DNA of 28,570 nt, from assembly GCA_964611195.1 (NCBI GenBank), contig CAZSXA010000007.1:1-28570 (forward strand). The letters are read 5' to 3'. The stretch is from JADLGL01 sp964611195. GTDB taxonomy: Bacteria; Pseudomonadota; Alphaproteobacteria; Rhizobiales; Kaistiaceae. The position numbers were made by a program, and so were the translations under genes. Below, in pieces: positions 17,344 to 25,195 of this stretch (position 1 is its first letter; each line of letters begins with the position of its first letter). The notes beneath the pieces were generated by a model, which was not told where the DNA came from, ran no database searches, and saw only the letters and a list, made by a program, of their open reading frames with translations.

Positions 17344-17835
17344 CTACGGAGAGCTGCTTCCCCGATCGGTGCCGGTCAGCTCGGCGAGGCGCTTTTCCTC
17401 CTCCGGCGTCAGACGTGCCGAATCGCCCGATCCGGCCGCCGAACGGTGTCGCACGGCCCGGTAGGCGAGGTACCCGCCGCCGAGAAGAAGCAGGATCGGC
17501 GCGCCCCAAAGCAAGGCCGTGGTGGCGTTGAACCGGGGGCGCAGCAGGACGAACTCGCCGTAGCGAGCAACGAGGAAGTCGAGGATTTCCTCGTCACTGT
17601 CACCCGCCACGATGCGTTCGCGCACCAGGATGCGGAGTTCACGCGCGAGGTCGGCATTGGAATCGTCGATGTTCTGATTCTGGCAGACGACGCAGCGGAT
17701 CTCGGCCGAGAGATCGCGGGCCCGCTCCTCGAGCGCCGGGTCCTCGAGCATTTCGTCCGGTTCGACGGCAAGCGCAGGGAGCGCCAGAGCGATCAGAGCG
17801 GCGCCGATCGCGAGGAACCGAACAAGCTGTGGCAT
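17344..17835 (-). CDS. ccmH: Cytochrome c maturation protein CcmH (CycL)
   Basis: CcmH is a membrane-tethered periplasmic thiol protein that handles the cysteines of apocytochrome c before haem attachment by the CcmF/CcmH complex. The 163 residues comprise a signal segment (about 1-23), the redox motif IRCVVCQNQNI with Cys48 and Cys51, the helical bundle through LVARYGEFVLLRP, and a transmembrane helix at about 105-125. The tail is short and hydrophilic. This is the short CcmH form; the TPR part is the separate ccmI upstream. I chose ATG 17835, 10 nt after the ccmF stop; the longer frame upstream is Arg-rich shadow sequence. It is the last gene of the ccm run. Confidence 0.93.
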   Translation of the reverse strand: MPQLVRFLAIGAALIALALPALAVEPDEMLEDPALEERARDLSAEIRCVVCQNQNIDDSNADLARELRILVRERIVAGDSDEEILDFLVARYGEFVLLRPRFNATTALLWGAPILLLLGGGYLAYRAVRHRSAAGSGDSARLTPEEEKRLAELTGTDRGSSSP

Positions 17836-17845
17836 CCGGAGCGCC

Positions 17846-19825
17846 CTACTCCGCCGGCGCGATGGCCGGGCGGTTGCGGCTTGCCTTCGGTGCACCGACG
17901 CGCAGCCGCCGATCGGAGAGAGACAGCACGCCGCCGATCACCATCACGATGGAGCCCAGCCAGATGAAGGTCACGAAAGGCTTCCAGAAGATGCGGACGG
18001 TCAGCGCTTCGTCGGCTCCGACTTCGCCCGGCGAAATGTAGAGCTGCGAGAACCAGATCGTCTCGATCGCCGCCTCGGTCGTGGTCTCGCCACGCGCCGG
18101 GTAGGTGCGCCGCTCCGGCGTCATGAAGAACTCCGAATCCCCGCGCGCAACCGAGAATCGGAATTGGTCGGCAAGGTAGTTGTTGGCGTCGGCGCGGTTT
18201 CGGCCGACATAGGTGACCTCGCGCTGCTCGACGATGATGGTGTCGCCAGGCTGCATTTCGAGGATGTCCTCGGTCTGCCAGGTGCTGGCGGTGACTAGGC
18301 CAAGGACCGTGACGCCGAGGCCGGCATGGGCGAGCGCCATGCCGAAGGCCGAGCGTGGCAAGCCGACCAAGCGACGGAACGATGCGCCGAACGCAATGCG
18401 GCCGAGCTGGACCCTGTTGGCCAGTTCGACGAGCGCGCCGGCAACGAGCCACACACCGAGGCCGATGCCGAGCGCAGCCAGAACCTCGCTGGCGCCGGTG
18501 GCAACCGCAATGATCACGATGGCAATCACTGCGGCCGCGAAGGCGGCCATCAGCCGCTGCGCCGCCGCCCAGAGATCGCCCCGCTTCCAAGCGAGCATCG
18601 GACCGAAAGGTACCGCCATCAGGAGCGGGATAATGAGCGGGCCGAAGGTGAAGTTGAAGAACGGCGCGCCGACCGAAATCGTATCGCCGGTGACGGCGTC
18701 AAGAAGGATCGGATAGAGGGTGCCCACGAGCACGGTGGCCGTGGCCGCCGTCAGGAACAGATTGTTGAAGACGAGCGCGCCCTCGCGACTGATCGGCGCG
18801 AACATGCCGCCCTTGGTCAGTGAGGACGACCGCATGGCGAAGAGGGCCAGCGAGCCGCCGACGAAAACGCCGAGAATGGCAAGGATCACCAGGCCGCGGG
18901 TCGGCGACGAGGCGAAGGTGTGTACCGAGGTGAGCACGCCGGAACGGACGAGGAAGGTGCCGAGCAGGCTGAGGCTGAAGGTCAGCAGCGCCAGCAACAC
19001 CGTCCAGACCTTGAGGGCGTCGCGCTTCTCCATAACCGCGGCCGAGTGGAGCAAAGCCGTCGCCGCCAGCCACGGCATGAATGAGGCGTTCTCGACCGGA
19101 TCCCAGAACCACCAGCCGCCCCAGCCGAGCTCGTAATAGGCCCAGTAGGACCCCATCGCGATGCCGGCGGTGAGAAACATCCAGGCGGCCAGCGTCCACG
19201 GGCGGACCCAGCGGGCCCAGGCGGCTTCGATCTTGCCCTCGATCAGCGCCGCCACGGCGAAGGCAAAGGCGATCGAGCAGCCGACATAGCCGAGATAGAG
19301 GAGCGGCGGATGGATCGCGAGGCCGATATCCTGCAGCACCGGATTGAGGTCCGCACCTTGAAGCGGCGGAAACTCGAAGCGCTCGAACGGGTTCGACGTG
19401 AAAAGGATGAAGCCGAGGAAGGAGACGCCGATCCAGCCTTGAACCGCGAGGACATTGGCCTTCAGGCGATCCGGCAGGTTGCGCCCGAACACGGCGACGG
19501 CGGCGCCGAAGACGGCGAGGATCAGGACCCAGAGGAGCATCGAGCCCTCATGGTTCCCCCACACGCCGGTGACCTTGTAGAGCATCGGCTTGTCGGTGTG
19601 CGAGTTCTCGTAGACGTTCACGAGCGAGAAGTCGGACACGATATAGGCGTGCATCAGCGCCGCGAACGCGATGCCGATGAGCAGGAACTGCGTCACGGCG
19701 GCGGGGCGGGCGACCATCATAAGCCGACCGTCGCCGGTTCGCGCGCCCCAGAACGGGACAATGCTTTGAACGATCGCGACGGCGGTCGCGAGAATCAGCG
19801 CGAAATGGCCGACCTCAGCGATCAT
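17846..19825 (-). CDS. ccmF: Haem lyase CcmF (CycK)
   Basis: CcmF is the large inner-membrane component of the system I cytochrome c haem lyase; it takes haem from CcmE and, with CcmH, joins it to apocytochrome c. The 659-residue protein has many membrane segments and the tryptophan-rich WWD signature WGGWWFWDPVENASFMPW at 235-252, where haem binds. Downstream, the segment with LLTFSLSLLGTFLVRSGVLTSVH is also family-typical. ATG 19825 overlaps the ccmE stop as ATGA, arguing for translational coupling; the longer frame to 19855 would run into ccmE. Length and motifs are normal. Confidence 0.97.
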   Translation of the reverse strand: MIAEVGHFALILATAVAIVQSIVPFWGARTGDGRLMMVARPAAVTQFLLIGIAFAALMHAYIVSDFSLVNVYENSHTDKPMLYKVTGVWGNHEGSMLLWVLILAVFGAAVAVFGRNLPDRLKANVLAVQGWIGVSFLGFILFTSNPFERFEFPPLQGADLNPVLQDIGLAIHPPLLYLGYVGCSIAFAFAVAALIEGKIEAAWARWVRPWTLAAWMFLTAGIAMGSYWAYYELGWGGWWFWDPVENASFMPWLAATALLHSAAVMEKRDALKVWTVLLALLTFSLSLLGTFLVRSGVLTSVHTFASSPTRGLVILAILGVFVGGSLALFAMRSSSLTKGGMFAPISREGALVFNNLFLTAATATVLVGTLYPILLDAVTGDTISVGAPFFNFTFGPLIIPLLMAVPFGPMLAWKRGDLWAAAQRLMAAFAAAVIAIVIIAVATGASEVLAALGIGLGVWLVAGALVELANRVQLGRIAFGASFRRLVGLPRSAFGMALAHAGLGVTVLGLVTASTWQTEDILEMQPGDTIIVEQREVTYVGRNRADANNYLADQFRFSVARGDSEFFMTPERRTYPARGETTTEAAIETIWFSQLYISPGEVGADEALTVRIFWKPFVTFIWLGSIVMVIGGVLSLSDRRLRVGAPKASRNRPAIAPAE

Positions 19826-20310
19826 GGTGCCGCGTCGCCCTCCTCGCCCTGCCATACGCCTTGCTCGCGCAGGGCCTCCTCGACCTCGGCGGGGATGTAC
19901 GCCTCATCATGCTTGGCGAGAACGGAATCGGCAACGAAGATGCCGTCTTCGCCGAGCGTGCCTTCAGTGATCACGCCCTGCCCTTCCCGGAAGAGGTCCG
20001 GCACGAGGCCGCGATAGGTGACAGGGATCGTCTCGGCAGTGTCGGTGATCGCGAAGCGATGGACGCCGTCGCTGAGCACTTCCCACGAGTTGGTCTCGAC
20101 AAGCCCGCCAAGGCGGATGCGCTCACCCGCAGCCGGCGGCTCGGCGATGATGTCGCTCGGTGAATTGAAGAACACGATGCGGTCGTTGAGCGCGATCAGA
20201 ACGAGCGCAACGGCGGCGGTCAATACGACGCCGGCCAGGCCGATCAACATCAGCCGGCGCTGCTTCCGTGTCATTCCACGCCGACGGGGCGCTGCCTGGG
20301 TAATCGTCAT
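19822..20310 (-). CDS. ccmE: Haem chaperone CcmE (CycJ)
   Basis: CcmE binds haem covalently in the periplasm and carries it to CcmF. The 162-residue protein has a short basic N-terminus (RRRGMTRKQRR), one transmembrane helix at about 20-41, and a beta-barrel (OB-fold) domain. The haem-binding motif is HDEAY, with the covalent histidine at 134 and the tyrosine at 138. ATG 20310 overlaps the ccmI stop as ATGA, and its own stop overlaps ccmF in the same way. The flexible C-terminal tail is acidic. No odd feature is seen. Confidence 0.97.
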   Translation of the reverse strand: MTITQAAPRRRGMTRKQRRLMLIGLAGVVLTAAVALVLIALNDRIVFFNSPSDIIAEPPAAGERIRLGGLVETNSWEVLSDGVHRFAITDTAETIPVTYRGLVPDLFREGQGVITEGTLGEDGIFVADSVLAKHDEAYIPAEVEEALREQGVWQGEEGDAAP

Positions 20311-21437
20311 TCCTGCTCCACCAACGGCGCTGCTGCTTCTTCGATAATCGCGAGCGCCTCGTCATTCCCAGTAAAGAACTCGCGAGCGGTTCCGAGCGCT
20401 GCGCGCGCGTCCTCCTCGCGTCCCAAAACCATATACGAGGTAATCAGCTGTGCCCAACCTTCCGCGTCGTCAGGCTCGGCTTCAAGCCGTGCGGCAAGCT
20501 GCCCCACCATTTGGTCGACGAACTCAAGCTGCTCGGGCGTCAGGCCGCCGGCACCTTCACCCCGTAGCTCAGCCAACCGCGATCGGGCGATATCGACGAT
20601 CGGCGATCCCTCCGGTGGAGCAGTCGCTACCAAGCCCTCCAGAACGTCGGCCGCGGCCGCCTCGTCCTCCAAACGGATCAGGAGCTCGGCATAGTTGAGC
20701 TGCGCGATCTCATTGCGCGGAAAGCGATCAAAGACAAGCCGGATCAGTTCCTCGCCCGCCGCGCCGATCTCCGGCTGTAGAAAGGCTAGCTCGAAGCCGA
20801 GCTGGGTGCCGACTTGCCCGCCCTCGTCCGCGACGTTCGGATCGCCCAACCCTTCAAGGAGTCGAATATAGGTCGACGCAGCATCTTCCAATCGACCGTC
20901 AATGATCCGCATCTGGGTCGCCAGCCTGAGCAGCGTCGGGTCATCCGGCTCGATCTCCAGCCCGCGTTCAATCGTCTCCGCGACCGCGGCGATCTCCTCC
21001 GGCGTCGATTCGAGCCCAAGCCGCTCGAGTTGAACATAAAGATCGTCCGGGTCCGGTGAGGCGATACGCTCGTCGAACGGGCGGTCTTCGGCGCCCGGTT
21101 CCCCAAAGGCGAGGTATCCGGCCAGTCCCACGGCCGGCAGCACCAGAATGGCGATCCATAGCGCTCCTTGCCGGCGCGAGTCGCTCGCCGGCGCAGCAGC
21201 TGCCTCCTCCTCGCTCGCGCGCAGGAGTCGCCGCGCGATTTCCGTGCGGGCGCTCTCGGCCTCGCTTTCCGGCAGGACGCCGCGTTCGACATCGCGTTCT
21301 ATCTCGGCGAGCTGATCGCGGTAGATCGCGACTTCCGAGTCGCTCTCGCCGACGATGCCGCGATTACGGAACAGAGGCGCAATCAGTGCGGCGGCGACCG
21401 CCGCGGTAATAACCGCCGTGACTATCCAGAATACCAT
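20307..21437 (-). CDS. ccmI: Cytochrome c biogenesis protein CcmI (CycH)
   Basis: CcmI holds apocytochrome c by its C-terminal helix and presents it to the haem ligation complex. The 376-residue protein has a transmembrane helix at about 3-22, a cytoplasmic loop with the conserved YRDQLAEIERDVERG segment, a second transmembrane helix at about 92-110, and then a periplasmic TPR-like helical domain rich in Glu and Leu. ATG 21437 has a strong ribosome site (GGAAGGCGGAG) just upstream and lies 18 nt after the DUF4287/DUF5655 gene. In R. leguminosarum the matching cycHJKL order has been linked to both cytochrome c assembly and iron acquisition (family knowledge). Confidence 0.93.
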   Translation of the reverse strand: MVFWIVTAVITAAVAAALIAPLFRNRGIVGESDSEVAIYRDQLAEIERDVERGVLPESEAESARTEIARRLLRASEEEAAAAPASDSRRQGALWIAILVLPAVGLAGYLAFGEPGAEDRPFDERIASPDPDDLYVQLERLGLESTPEEIAAVAETIERGLEIEPDDPTLLRLATQMRIIDGRLEDAASTYIRLLEGLGDPNVADEGGQVGTQLGFELAFLQPEIGAAGEELIRLVFDRFPRNEIAQLNYAELLIRLEDEAAAADVLEGLVATAPPEGSPIVDIARSRLAELRGEGAGGLTPEQLEFVDQMVGQLAARLEAEPDDAEGWAQLITSYMVLGREEDARAALGTAREFFTGNDEALAIIEEAAAPLVEQE

Positions 21438-21455
21438 CGGCTCCGCCTTCCGCGC

Positions 21456-21986
21456 TCAGTTTGCGCGGTCGTACGCCTCTTTCACCCAGGCCAGCACTTC
21501 CCGATCGACATCCGCGCGATCGGTGAGCTGGACTCGGTGGGTACACATCGTGCCGAAGGGACCGCTCCCCTCAAGCCTGCCGGATGTCGGCTTGTCCTTG
21601 AGCTTGAGGCCCAGATCGACGCGGGTCTTGGTCGTCGGCTGGACGAGCGCGAATTGGGTCTTGCGGACGAAGCTGACCGCCGCCTTTTTCGGCACGACCT
21701 GCACATCGTCGCCGAAAGCCGTTATCGCCGCCTTGAGTTCGTCATAGATCGGCTTCAGGTCCGGCTTCTGAGCGTATTGCGTCGTCACGAGGTCGTCAGG
21801 GTCGTATGAGCCGGCATCGGCGGCGCGGGCCTTGAGAGCGACAAAATTGGCGAAGCCGTGCGTCATCCCGTGCGTCCCCTTCAGGAACGCCAGGATCTCG
21901 CCATGCTTCGAGAGCCCTTCCTGGTTGACGACGGCGATCCACTCGTCGAGCGATTTGCCCGTCTTGTCCTGAAGGCCCTGCTCCAT
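21456..21986 (-). CDS. DUF4287/DUF5655 domain protein
   Basis: This 176-residue soluble protein has an N-terminal DUF4287-like part (about 10-55), with LDEWIAVVNQEGLSKHGEILAFLKGTHGMTHG-type spacing, and a DUF5655-like part (about 75-172), with IYDELKAAI and KKAAVSFVRKTQFALVQP. The two domains are often fused in bacteria and their function is unknown. No signal peptide or membrane segment is seen, so it should be cytoplasmic. ATG 21986 has GGAG about 11 nt upstream. It ends 18 nt before ccmI on the same strand and so could be the first gene of the ccm transcript. TTGACC (22068-22073, - strand) is a possible -35 element, but no good -10 follows. Confidence 0.82.
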   Translation of the reverse strand: MEQGLQDKTGKSLDEWIAVVNQEGLSKHGEILAFLKGTHGMTHGFANFVALKARAADAGSYDPDDLVTTQYAQKPDLKPIYDELKAAITAFGDDVQVVPKKAAVSFVRKTQFALVQPTTKTRVDLGLKLKDKPTSGRLEGSGPFGTMCTHRVQLTDRADVDREVLAWVKEAYDRAN

Positions 21987-22094
21987 TACCGCGCGTCTCC
22001 GTCAGCTGTCCTGGATCGGCTTCTATCGGCTGCGTTCTTGCCGCGCAACTGAGGCAGCGGCCGCCAGGGTCAACGATTCCGCGAGGTGCCCACG

Positions 22095-23453
22095 CTAGGC
22101 CGCAGCCGGCAGCCTGATCTCCGCCCTGAGACCGCCGGCGGGCGAGGTGCCGAGTTCGAAGTCGCCGCCGTAGAGCCCAACGAGATCGATGACGATCGAG
22201 AGGCCAAGGCCCGATCCGGGCTGCGACTCGTCGAGGCGCTGGCCGCGCTTGGTCGCGGCCTTTCGCTGTTCCGGCGTCAGCCCGGGACCATCGTCGTCAA
22301 TCGTCAGCCGCACGAGGCCGTCGTCGCTGCCGACGTCCTCGGCCTTCGCCTCGATATGCACCGCGCTCGACGCCCATTTGCAGGCGTTGTCGGAGAGATT
22401 GCCGACAATCTCCTCGAGGTCCTGCTGCTCGCCGGCAAAGCGGAGGCCTTCCGGCATTGCGGCCGTCACCTTGACGCCCTTCTCCTCGTAGATGCGGTTC
22501 ATCGCACGGGCGAGCCGGCCGATCACCGGCTCGACGTCGGTGACGGCGCCGATCACGTCGGAGCGCGCGGCAATGCGGGCCCGGTCGAGATAATGCGTGA
22601 TCTGGCGGCGCATGATCTCCGCCTGTTCGCAGACCTTGTCCGCGAGCGGGCTCTTGTTGGCCCTCACCTCGTTGGTGATGACACTGAGCGGAGTCTTCAG
22701 GGCATGCGCGAGATTGCCGACCTGGGTGCGGGCGCGCTCAATCACCTGCTGGTTTGATTCAAGAAGGGCGTTCAACTCCTTGACGAGCGGCTGGATTTCG
22801 GCCGGGTAGTCGCCGCCGAGCCGCGCTTCCTTGCCGCTGCGGAGGTCGGCGAGGCCGCGGCGGAGCCGGTCGAGCGGGCGAAGGCCCCAGCGAATCTGGA
22901 TGAAGGTCGAGATGATCAACGCGAGGCCGAAGACGGCGACGGTCAGGATGACGTTGTTGCGGAACGTCGCCACCTCAGCCCGGAGGTCCGTGGCGTTGCC
23001 GGTGACGATGATCTGGTAGAGCGGCGCGCCGGGCAGCTCGACGACAAGGCTGAGCCCCCGGATCAGTTCGTCGTTCGGTCCGGTGCCGGAGAAGTCGACC
23101 AGACCTTCGGCATTGCCGGCCGCGCCGGGATCGGGGGCGTACAGCGTTGCGCCCTGGAGCGACCGGGAAGTGAGAACGGCAGCGCCGTCGCGGTCGATCT
23201 GCCAGTACCAGCCCGACCAGGTGTTGGCGAAGCGCGTGTCGGAGGGGCCTTCGATATCGATCGCGTCGGCAAAGATCTGCGGCGAGAGCTCGCCGAGGAT
23301 GGCGTTGATATGACCGTTGAGGCTCTCGTCGAAATTGCGCTGGACGGTCCGCTCATAGAGCGAGGTGAGGACAATGCCGGCGGCGATGATCGCCGCCGCA
23401 GTCCATAGCGACGCCCCGAGGATGAGGCGAAACGATAGGGAGTTAAGCCGCAT
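22095..23453 (-). CDS. feuQ: FeuQ-like sensor histidine kinase
   Basis: This 452-residue kinase has transmembrane segments at about 9-32 and 167-187 around a periplasmic sensor domain of about 130 residues. A HAMP-like linker leads to the phosphoacceptor motif VGNLAHALKTPLSVI (His250), in which the usual Glu/Asp after His is Ala, as in the PhoQ/FeuQ group. The ATPase domain has VGNLSDNACKWA (Asn352, Asn356), DDDGPGL and GSGLGLSI. ATG 23453 overlaps the feuP end by 11 nt, suggesting coupled translation. In rhizobia FeuPQ has been tied to iron acquisition and to cyclic glucan export. The name rests on motif pattern and the location beside cycHJKL-type genes; a PhoQ-like kinase of other input remains possible. 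Confidence 0.82.
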   Translation of the reverse strand: MRLNSLSFRLILGASLWTAAAIIAAGIVLTSLYERTVQRNFDESLNGHINAILGELSPQIFADAIDIEGPSDTRFANTWSGWYWQIDRDGAAVLTSRSLQGATLYAPDPGAAGNAEGLVDFSGTGPNDELIRGLSLVVELPGAPLYQIIVTGNATDLRAEVATFRNNVILTVAVFGLALIISTFIQIRWGLRPLDRLRRGLADLRSGKEARLGGDYPAEIQPLVKELNALLESNQQVIERARTQVGNLAHALKTPLSVITNEVRANKSPLADKVCEQAEIMRRQITHYLDRARIAARSDVIGAVTDVEPVIGRLARAMNRIYEEKGVKVTAAMPEGLRFAGEQQDLEEIVGNLSDNACKWASSAVHIEAKAEDVGSDDGLVRLTIDDDGPGLTPEQRKAATKRGQRLDESQPGSGLGLSIVIDLVGLYGGDFELGTSPAGGLRAEIRLPAAA

Positions 23454-24114
23454 CGGGCGGCGAGACGATCCGGTAGCCGAGGCCTCTGACGGTCTCGATC
23501 AACTCCTGCGAGACCTTCTTGCGAAGGCGGCCGACGAAGACCTCTATCGTGTTGGAATCCCGGTCGAAATCCTGATCGTACAGGTGTTCGGTCAGCTCGG
23601 TGCGGGAGACCACACGGTCGCGATGGTGCATGAGATATTCAAGCACCTTGAACTCGTGCGAGGTGAGCTTGACCGGGTTGCCGTCGACCGAGACGCGCCC
23701 GGAACGGGTATCGAGACGGACCGGGCCGCATTCGATCTCGTTGCTGGCATGGCCGGCGGCACGCCGCACCAGCGCCCGGATGCGGGCGAGCACCTCTTCG
23801 ATATGGAAGGGCTTGGCGACATAGTCGTCGGCGCCGGCGTCGATTCCCTGAACCTTGTCGCTCCAGCGGTCGCGCGCGGTGAGGATCAGCACCGGCATCG
23901 CGCGGCCGTCGCGGCGCCATTGTTCCAGCACCGAGATGCCGTCCATCTGCGGCAAGCCGATGTCGAGGACAACGGCGTCATACGGCTCGGTATCGCCAAG
24001 GAAATGGCCCTCTTCGCCGTCGCTCGCGGTGTCGACGGCATAGCCCGCATCCTTGAGGGCCTGGACCATTTGACGATTCAGATCGGGGTCATCCTCAACG
24101 ACAAGGATTCGCAT
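23443..24114 (-). CDS. feuP: FeuP-like OmpR-family response regulator
   Basis: A 223-residue regulator. The receiver domain begins MRILVVEDDPDLN, with the phosphoacceptor Asp in VVLDIGLPQMDG (residue 51) and the conserved Lys in VAKPFH. The winged-helix domain contains LTSHEFKVLEYLMHHRDRVVSR and ends TVRGLGYRI. I chose ATG 24114, the normal family start, with GGAG 11 nt upstream. An in-frame ATG at 24153 forms an ATGA overlap with the upstream secreted-protein gene and would add 13 residues; it may aid coupling even if it is not the true start. The order small protein-feuP-feuQ, next to cytochrome c maturation genes, matches the rhizobial feu locus as I know it. Confidence 0.88.
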   Translation of the reverse strand: MRILVVEDDPDLNRQMVQALKDAGYAVDTASDGEEGHFLGDTEPYDAVVLDIGLPQMDGISVLEQWRRDGRAMPVLILTARDRWSDKVQGIDAGADDYVAKPFHIEEVLARIRALVRRAAGHASNEIECGPVRLDTRSGRVSVDGNPVKLTSHEFKVLEYLMHHRDRVVSRTELTEHLYDQDFDRDSNTIEVFVGRLRKKVSQELIETVRGLGYRIVSPPDAA

Positions 24115-24149
24115 CCGGCCCCAAACTCCGTCGGCTGCATAGCCGGGCA

Positions 24150-24473
24150 TCATAGTCCTGGGACTATTTCGCCCGTCTCCGCATTTACCACCCGACGGAT
24201 GATGGCGCCACCATTGCGTTCGGTGATCACCCAGACAAGAAGCCCGTTCGGCGCGCGGCAGAATTCCGCCGAGACCAATTGACCCTGCGTGCCGATCATC
24301 TGCAGGAGTTCCTGCAGCTGCAGCGCCGGTGTGCGCTCCTGGATGGCGCGGCCCTCATTGACGTCGAGGCAGACGAGCGCCTGCGCGACCATGTCCTGCG
24401 CGGATGCGACAGTCGGCGGCGCGGCTGCTAGGGCGCCGAGGACGCCCAGTACGGAGAGTGCTTGCTTGAACAT
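24150..24473 (-). CDS. Small secreted protein upstream of feuPQ (possible FeuN/PepSY-like)
   Basis: This 107-residue protein has a clear signal peptide (MFKQALSVLGVLGALAAAP, likely cut after an Ala-Ser-Ala near residue 25). The mature part, about 82 residues, has two cysteines (in ALVCLD and AEFCRAP) that could form a disulfide. It ends in RRVVNAETGEIV, which resembles the final strand of PepSY domains. Its stop overlaps an ATG in frame with feuP as ATGA. In Sinorhizobium a small periplasmic protein, FeuN, modulates FeuQ; this gene has the right location, size class and export signal. I cannot confirm homology by eye. No clear Shine-Dalgarno sequence precedes ATG 24473. The alternative is an unrelated periplasmic protein. 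Confidence 0.75.
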   Translation of the reverse strand: MFKQALSVLGVLGALAAAPPTVASAQDMVAQALVCLDVNEGRAIQERTPALQLQELLQMIGTQGQLVSAEFCRAPNGLLVWVITERNGGAIIRRVVNAETGEIVPGL

Positions 24474-24544
24474 GGCGGCATGCTTAACGCCGGCAAACTG
24501 AATGCCATCTGAACGGCCCTTTCAGCTTGGTAAGCAACCTCTGA

Positions 24545-24556
24545 AGCCGATCGGCT
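24545..24556. repeat. 12-bp perfect palindrome at the end of the ycgN-like gene
   Basis: AGCCGATCGGCT is self-complementary and runs across the stop region of the UPF0260 gene. No T-run follows within a few bases, so I do not call it a terminator. It may be a binding site or coincidence in GC-rich DNA. Confidence 0.3.
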
Positions 24557-25076
24557 AACTGTCTGTTTCGCTGGGATTTTCGAGCGGCCAGCCGACGATG
24601 AACTCCTCCCACCGGACAAGCGGCACATGCGCCTCGCCAATCGTACGACCGCGAACGGATATGCCGGCAAGTTCGACTGTCTCGGGATCGCCCGAGACCA
24701 GCGGGTGCCACCAGTAGAGATCCCTGCCCTCGTCGATCAGACGATAAGCACAGGTCGGGGGAAGCCATGACAGCTCGCGCACGGCTTTGGGCGTCAGCCG
24801 GATGCAGTCAGGGACGTGATCGCTGCGGTTCTCATAGTCCGAGCAGCGGCAGCTGTCCTCGTCGAGCAACTGACAGGCGATCGACGTCCAGGCAATCTCG
24901 CCGGAATCCTCGTCTTCGAGCTTGTTGAGGCAACAGCGCGCGCAGCCGTCGCAGAGCGATTCCCATTGCTCTGACGACATCTCGTCGAGCGTGAGGCGTC
25001 GCCAGAACGGATCTTGCTCGGCGCCTTCGGCATCGGCCGCGTCAAGCGGAATGCTTGCCAACTCCGTCTCCGTCAC
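24555..25076 (-). CDS. UPF0260 (YcgN/YkgJ-like) cysteine-cluster protein
   Basis: This 173-residue cytoplasmic protein has the signature FWRRLTLDEMSSEQWESLC leading into CDGCARCC (Cys42, 45, 48, 49), plus further cysteines at 68, 76, 78, 91 and 109. This is the layout of the UPF0260/YcgN branch of the YkgJ-type zinc- or iron-chelating cluster family, whose function is unknown. The C-terminal VPLVRWEEFIVGWPL stretch is also family-typical. It starts at GTG 25076, with no obvious ribosome site. It is divergent from the PBP1A gene with about 120 nt between the chosen starts, and upstream of the feu cluster on the same strand. The metal-binding role is inferred from the cysteines. Confidence 0.88.
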   Translation of the reverse strand: MTETELASIPLDAADAEGAEQDPFWRRLTLDEMSSEQWESLCDGCARCCLNKLEDEDSGEIAWTSIACQLLDEDSCRCSDYENRSDHVPDCIRLTPKAVRELSWLPPTCAYRLIDEGRDLYWWHPLVSGDPETVELAGISVRGRTIGEAHVPLVRWEEFIVGWPLENPSETDS

Positions 25077-25195
25077 TCACTAAATGGCCCGTAGTCTCGT
25101 GCACCGCCACCTGGTCGGCCGTCGTGCGCAGCCCGTTCGATATCGGCAAGCAGCCCAATCAACTCCGCGATCGGCCGTCACCGGTTCGGACCGCG

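Noticed and set aside
24510..24556. Terminator between the UPF0260 gene and the small secreted protein gene
   Set aside because: A 12-bp palindrome and a small CTGAA/TTCAG pair are present, but neither is followed by a T-run on the - strand.
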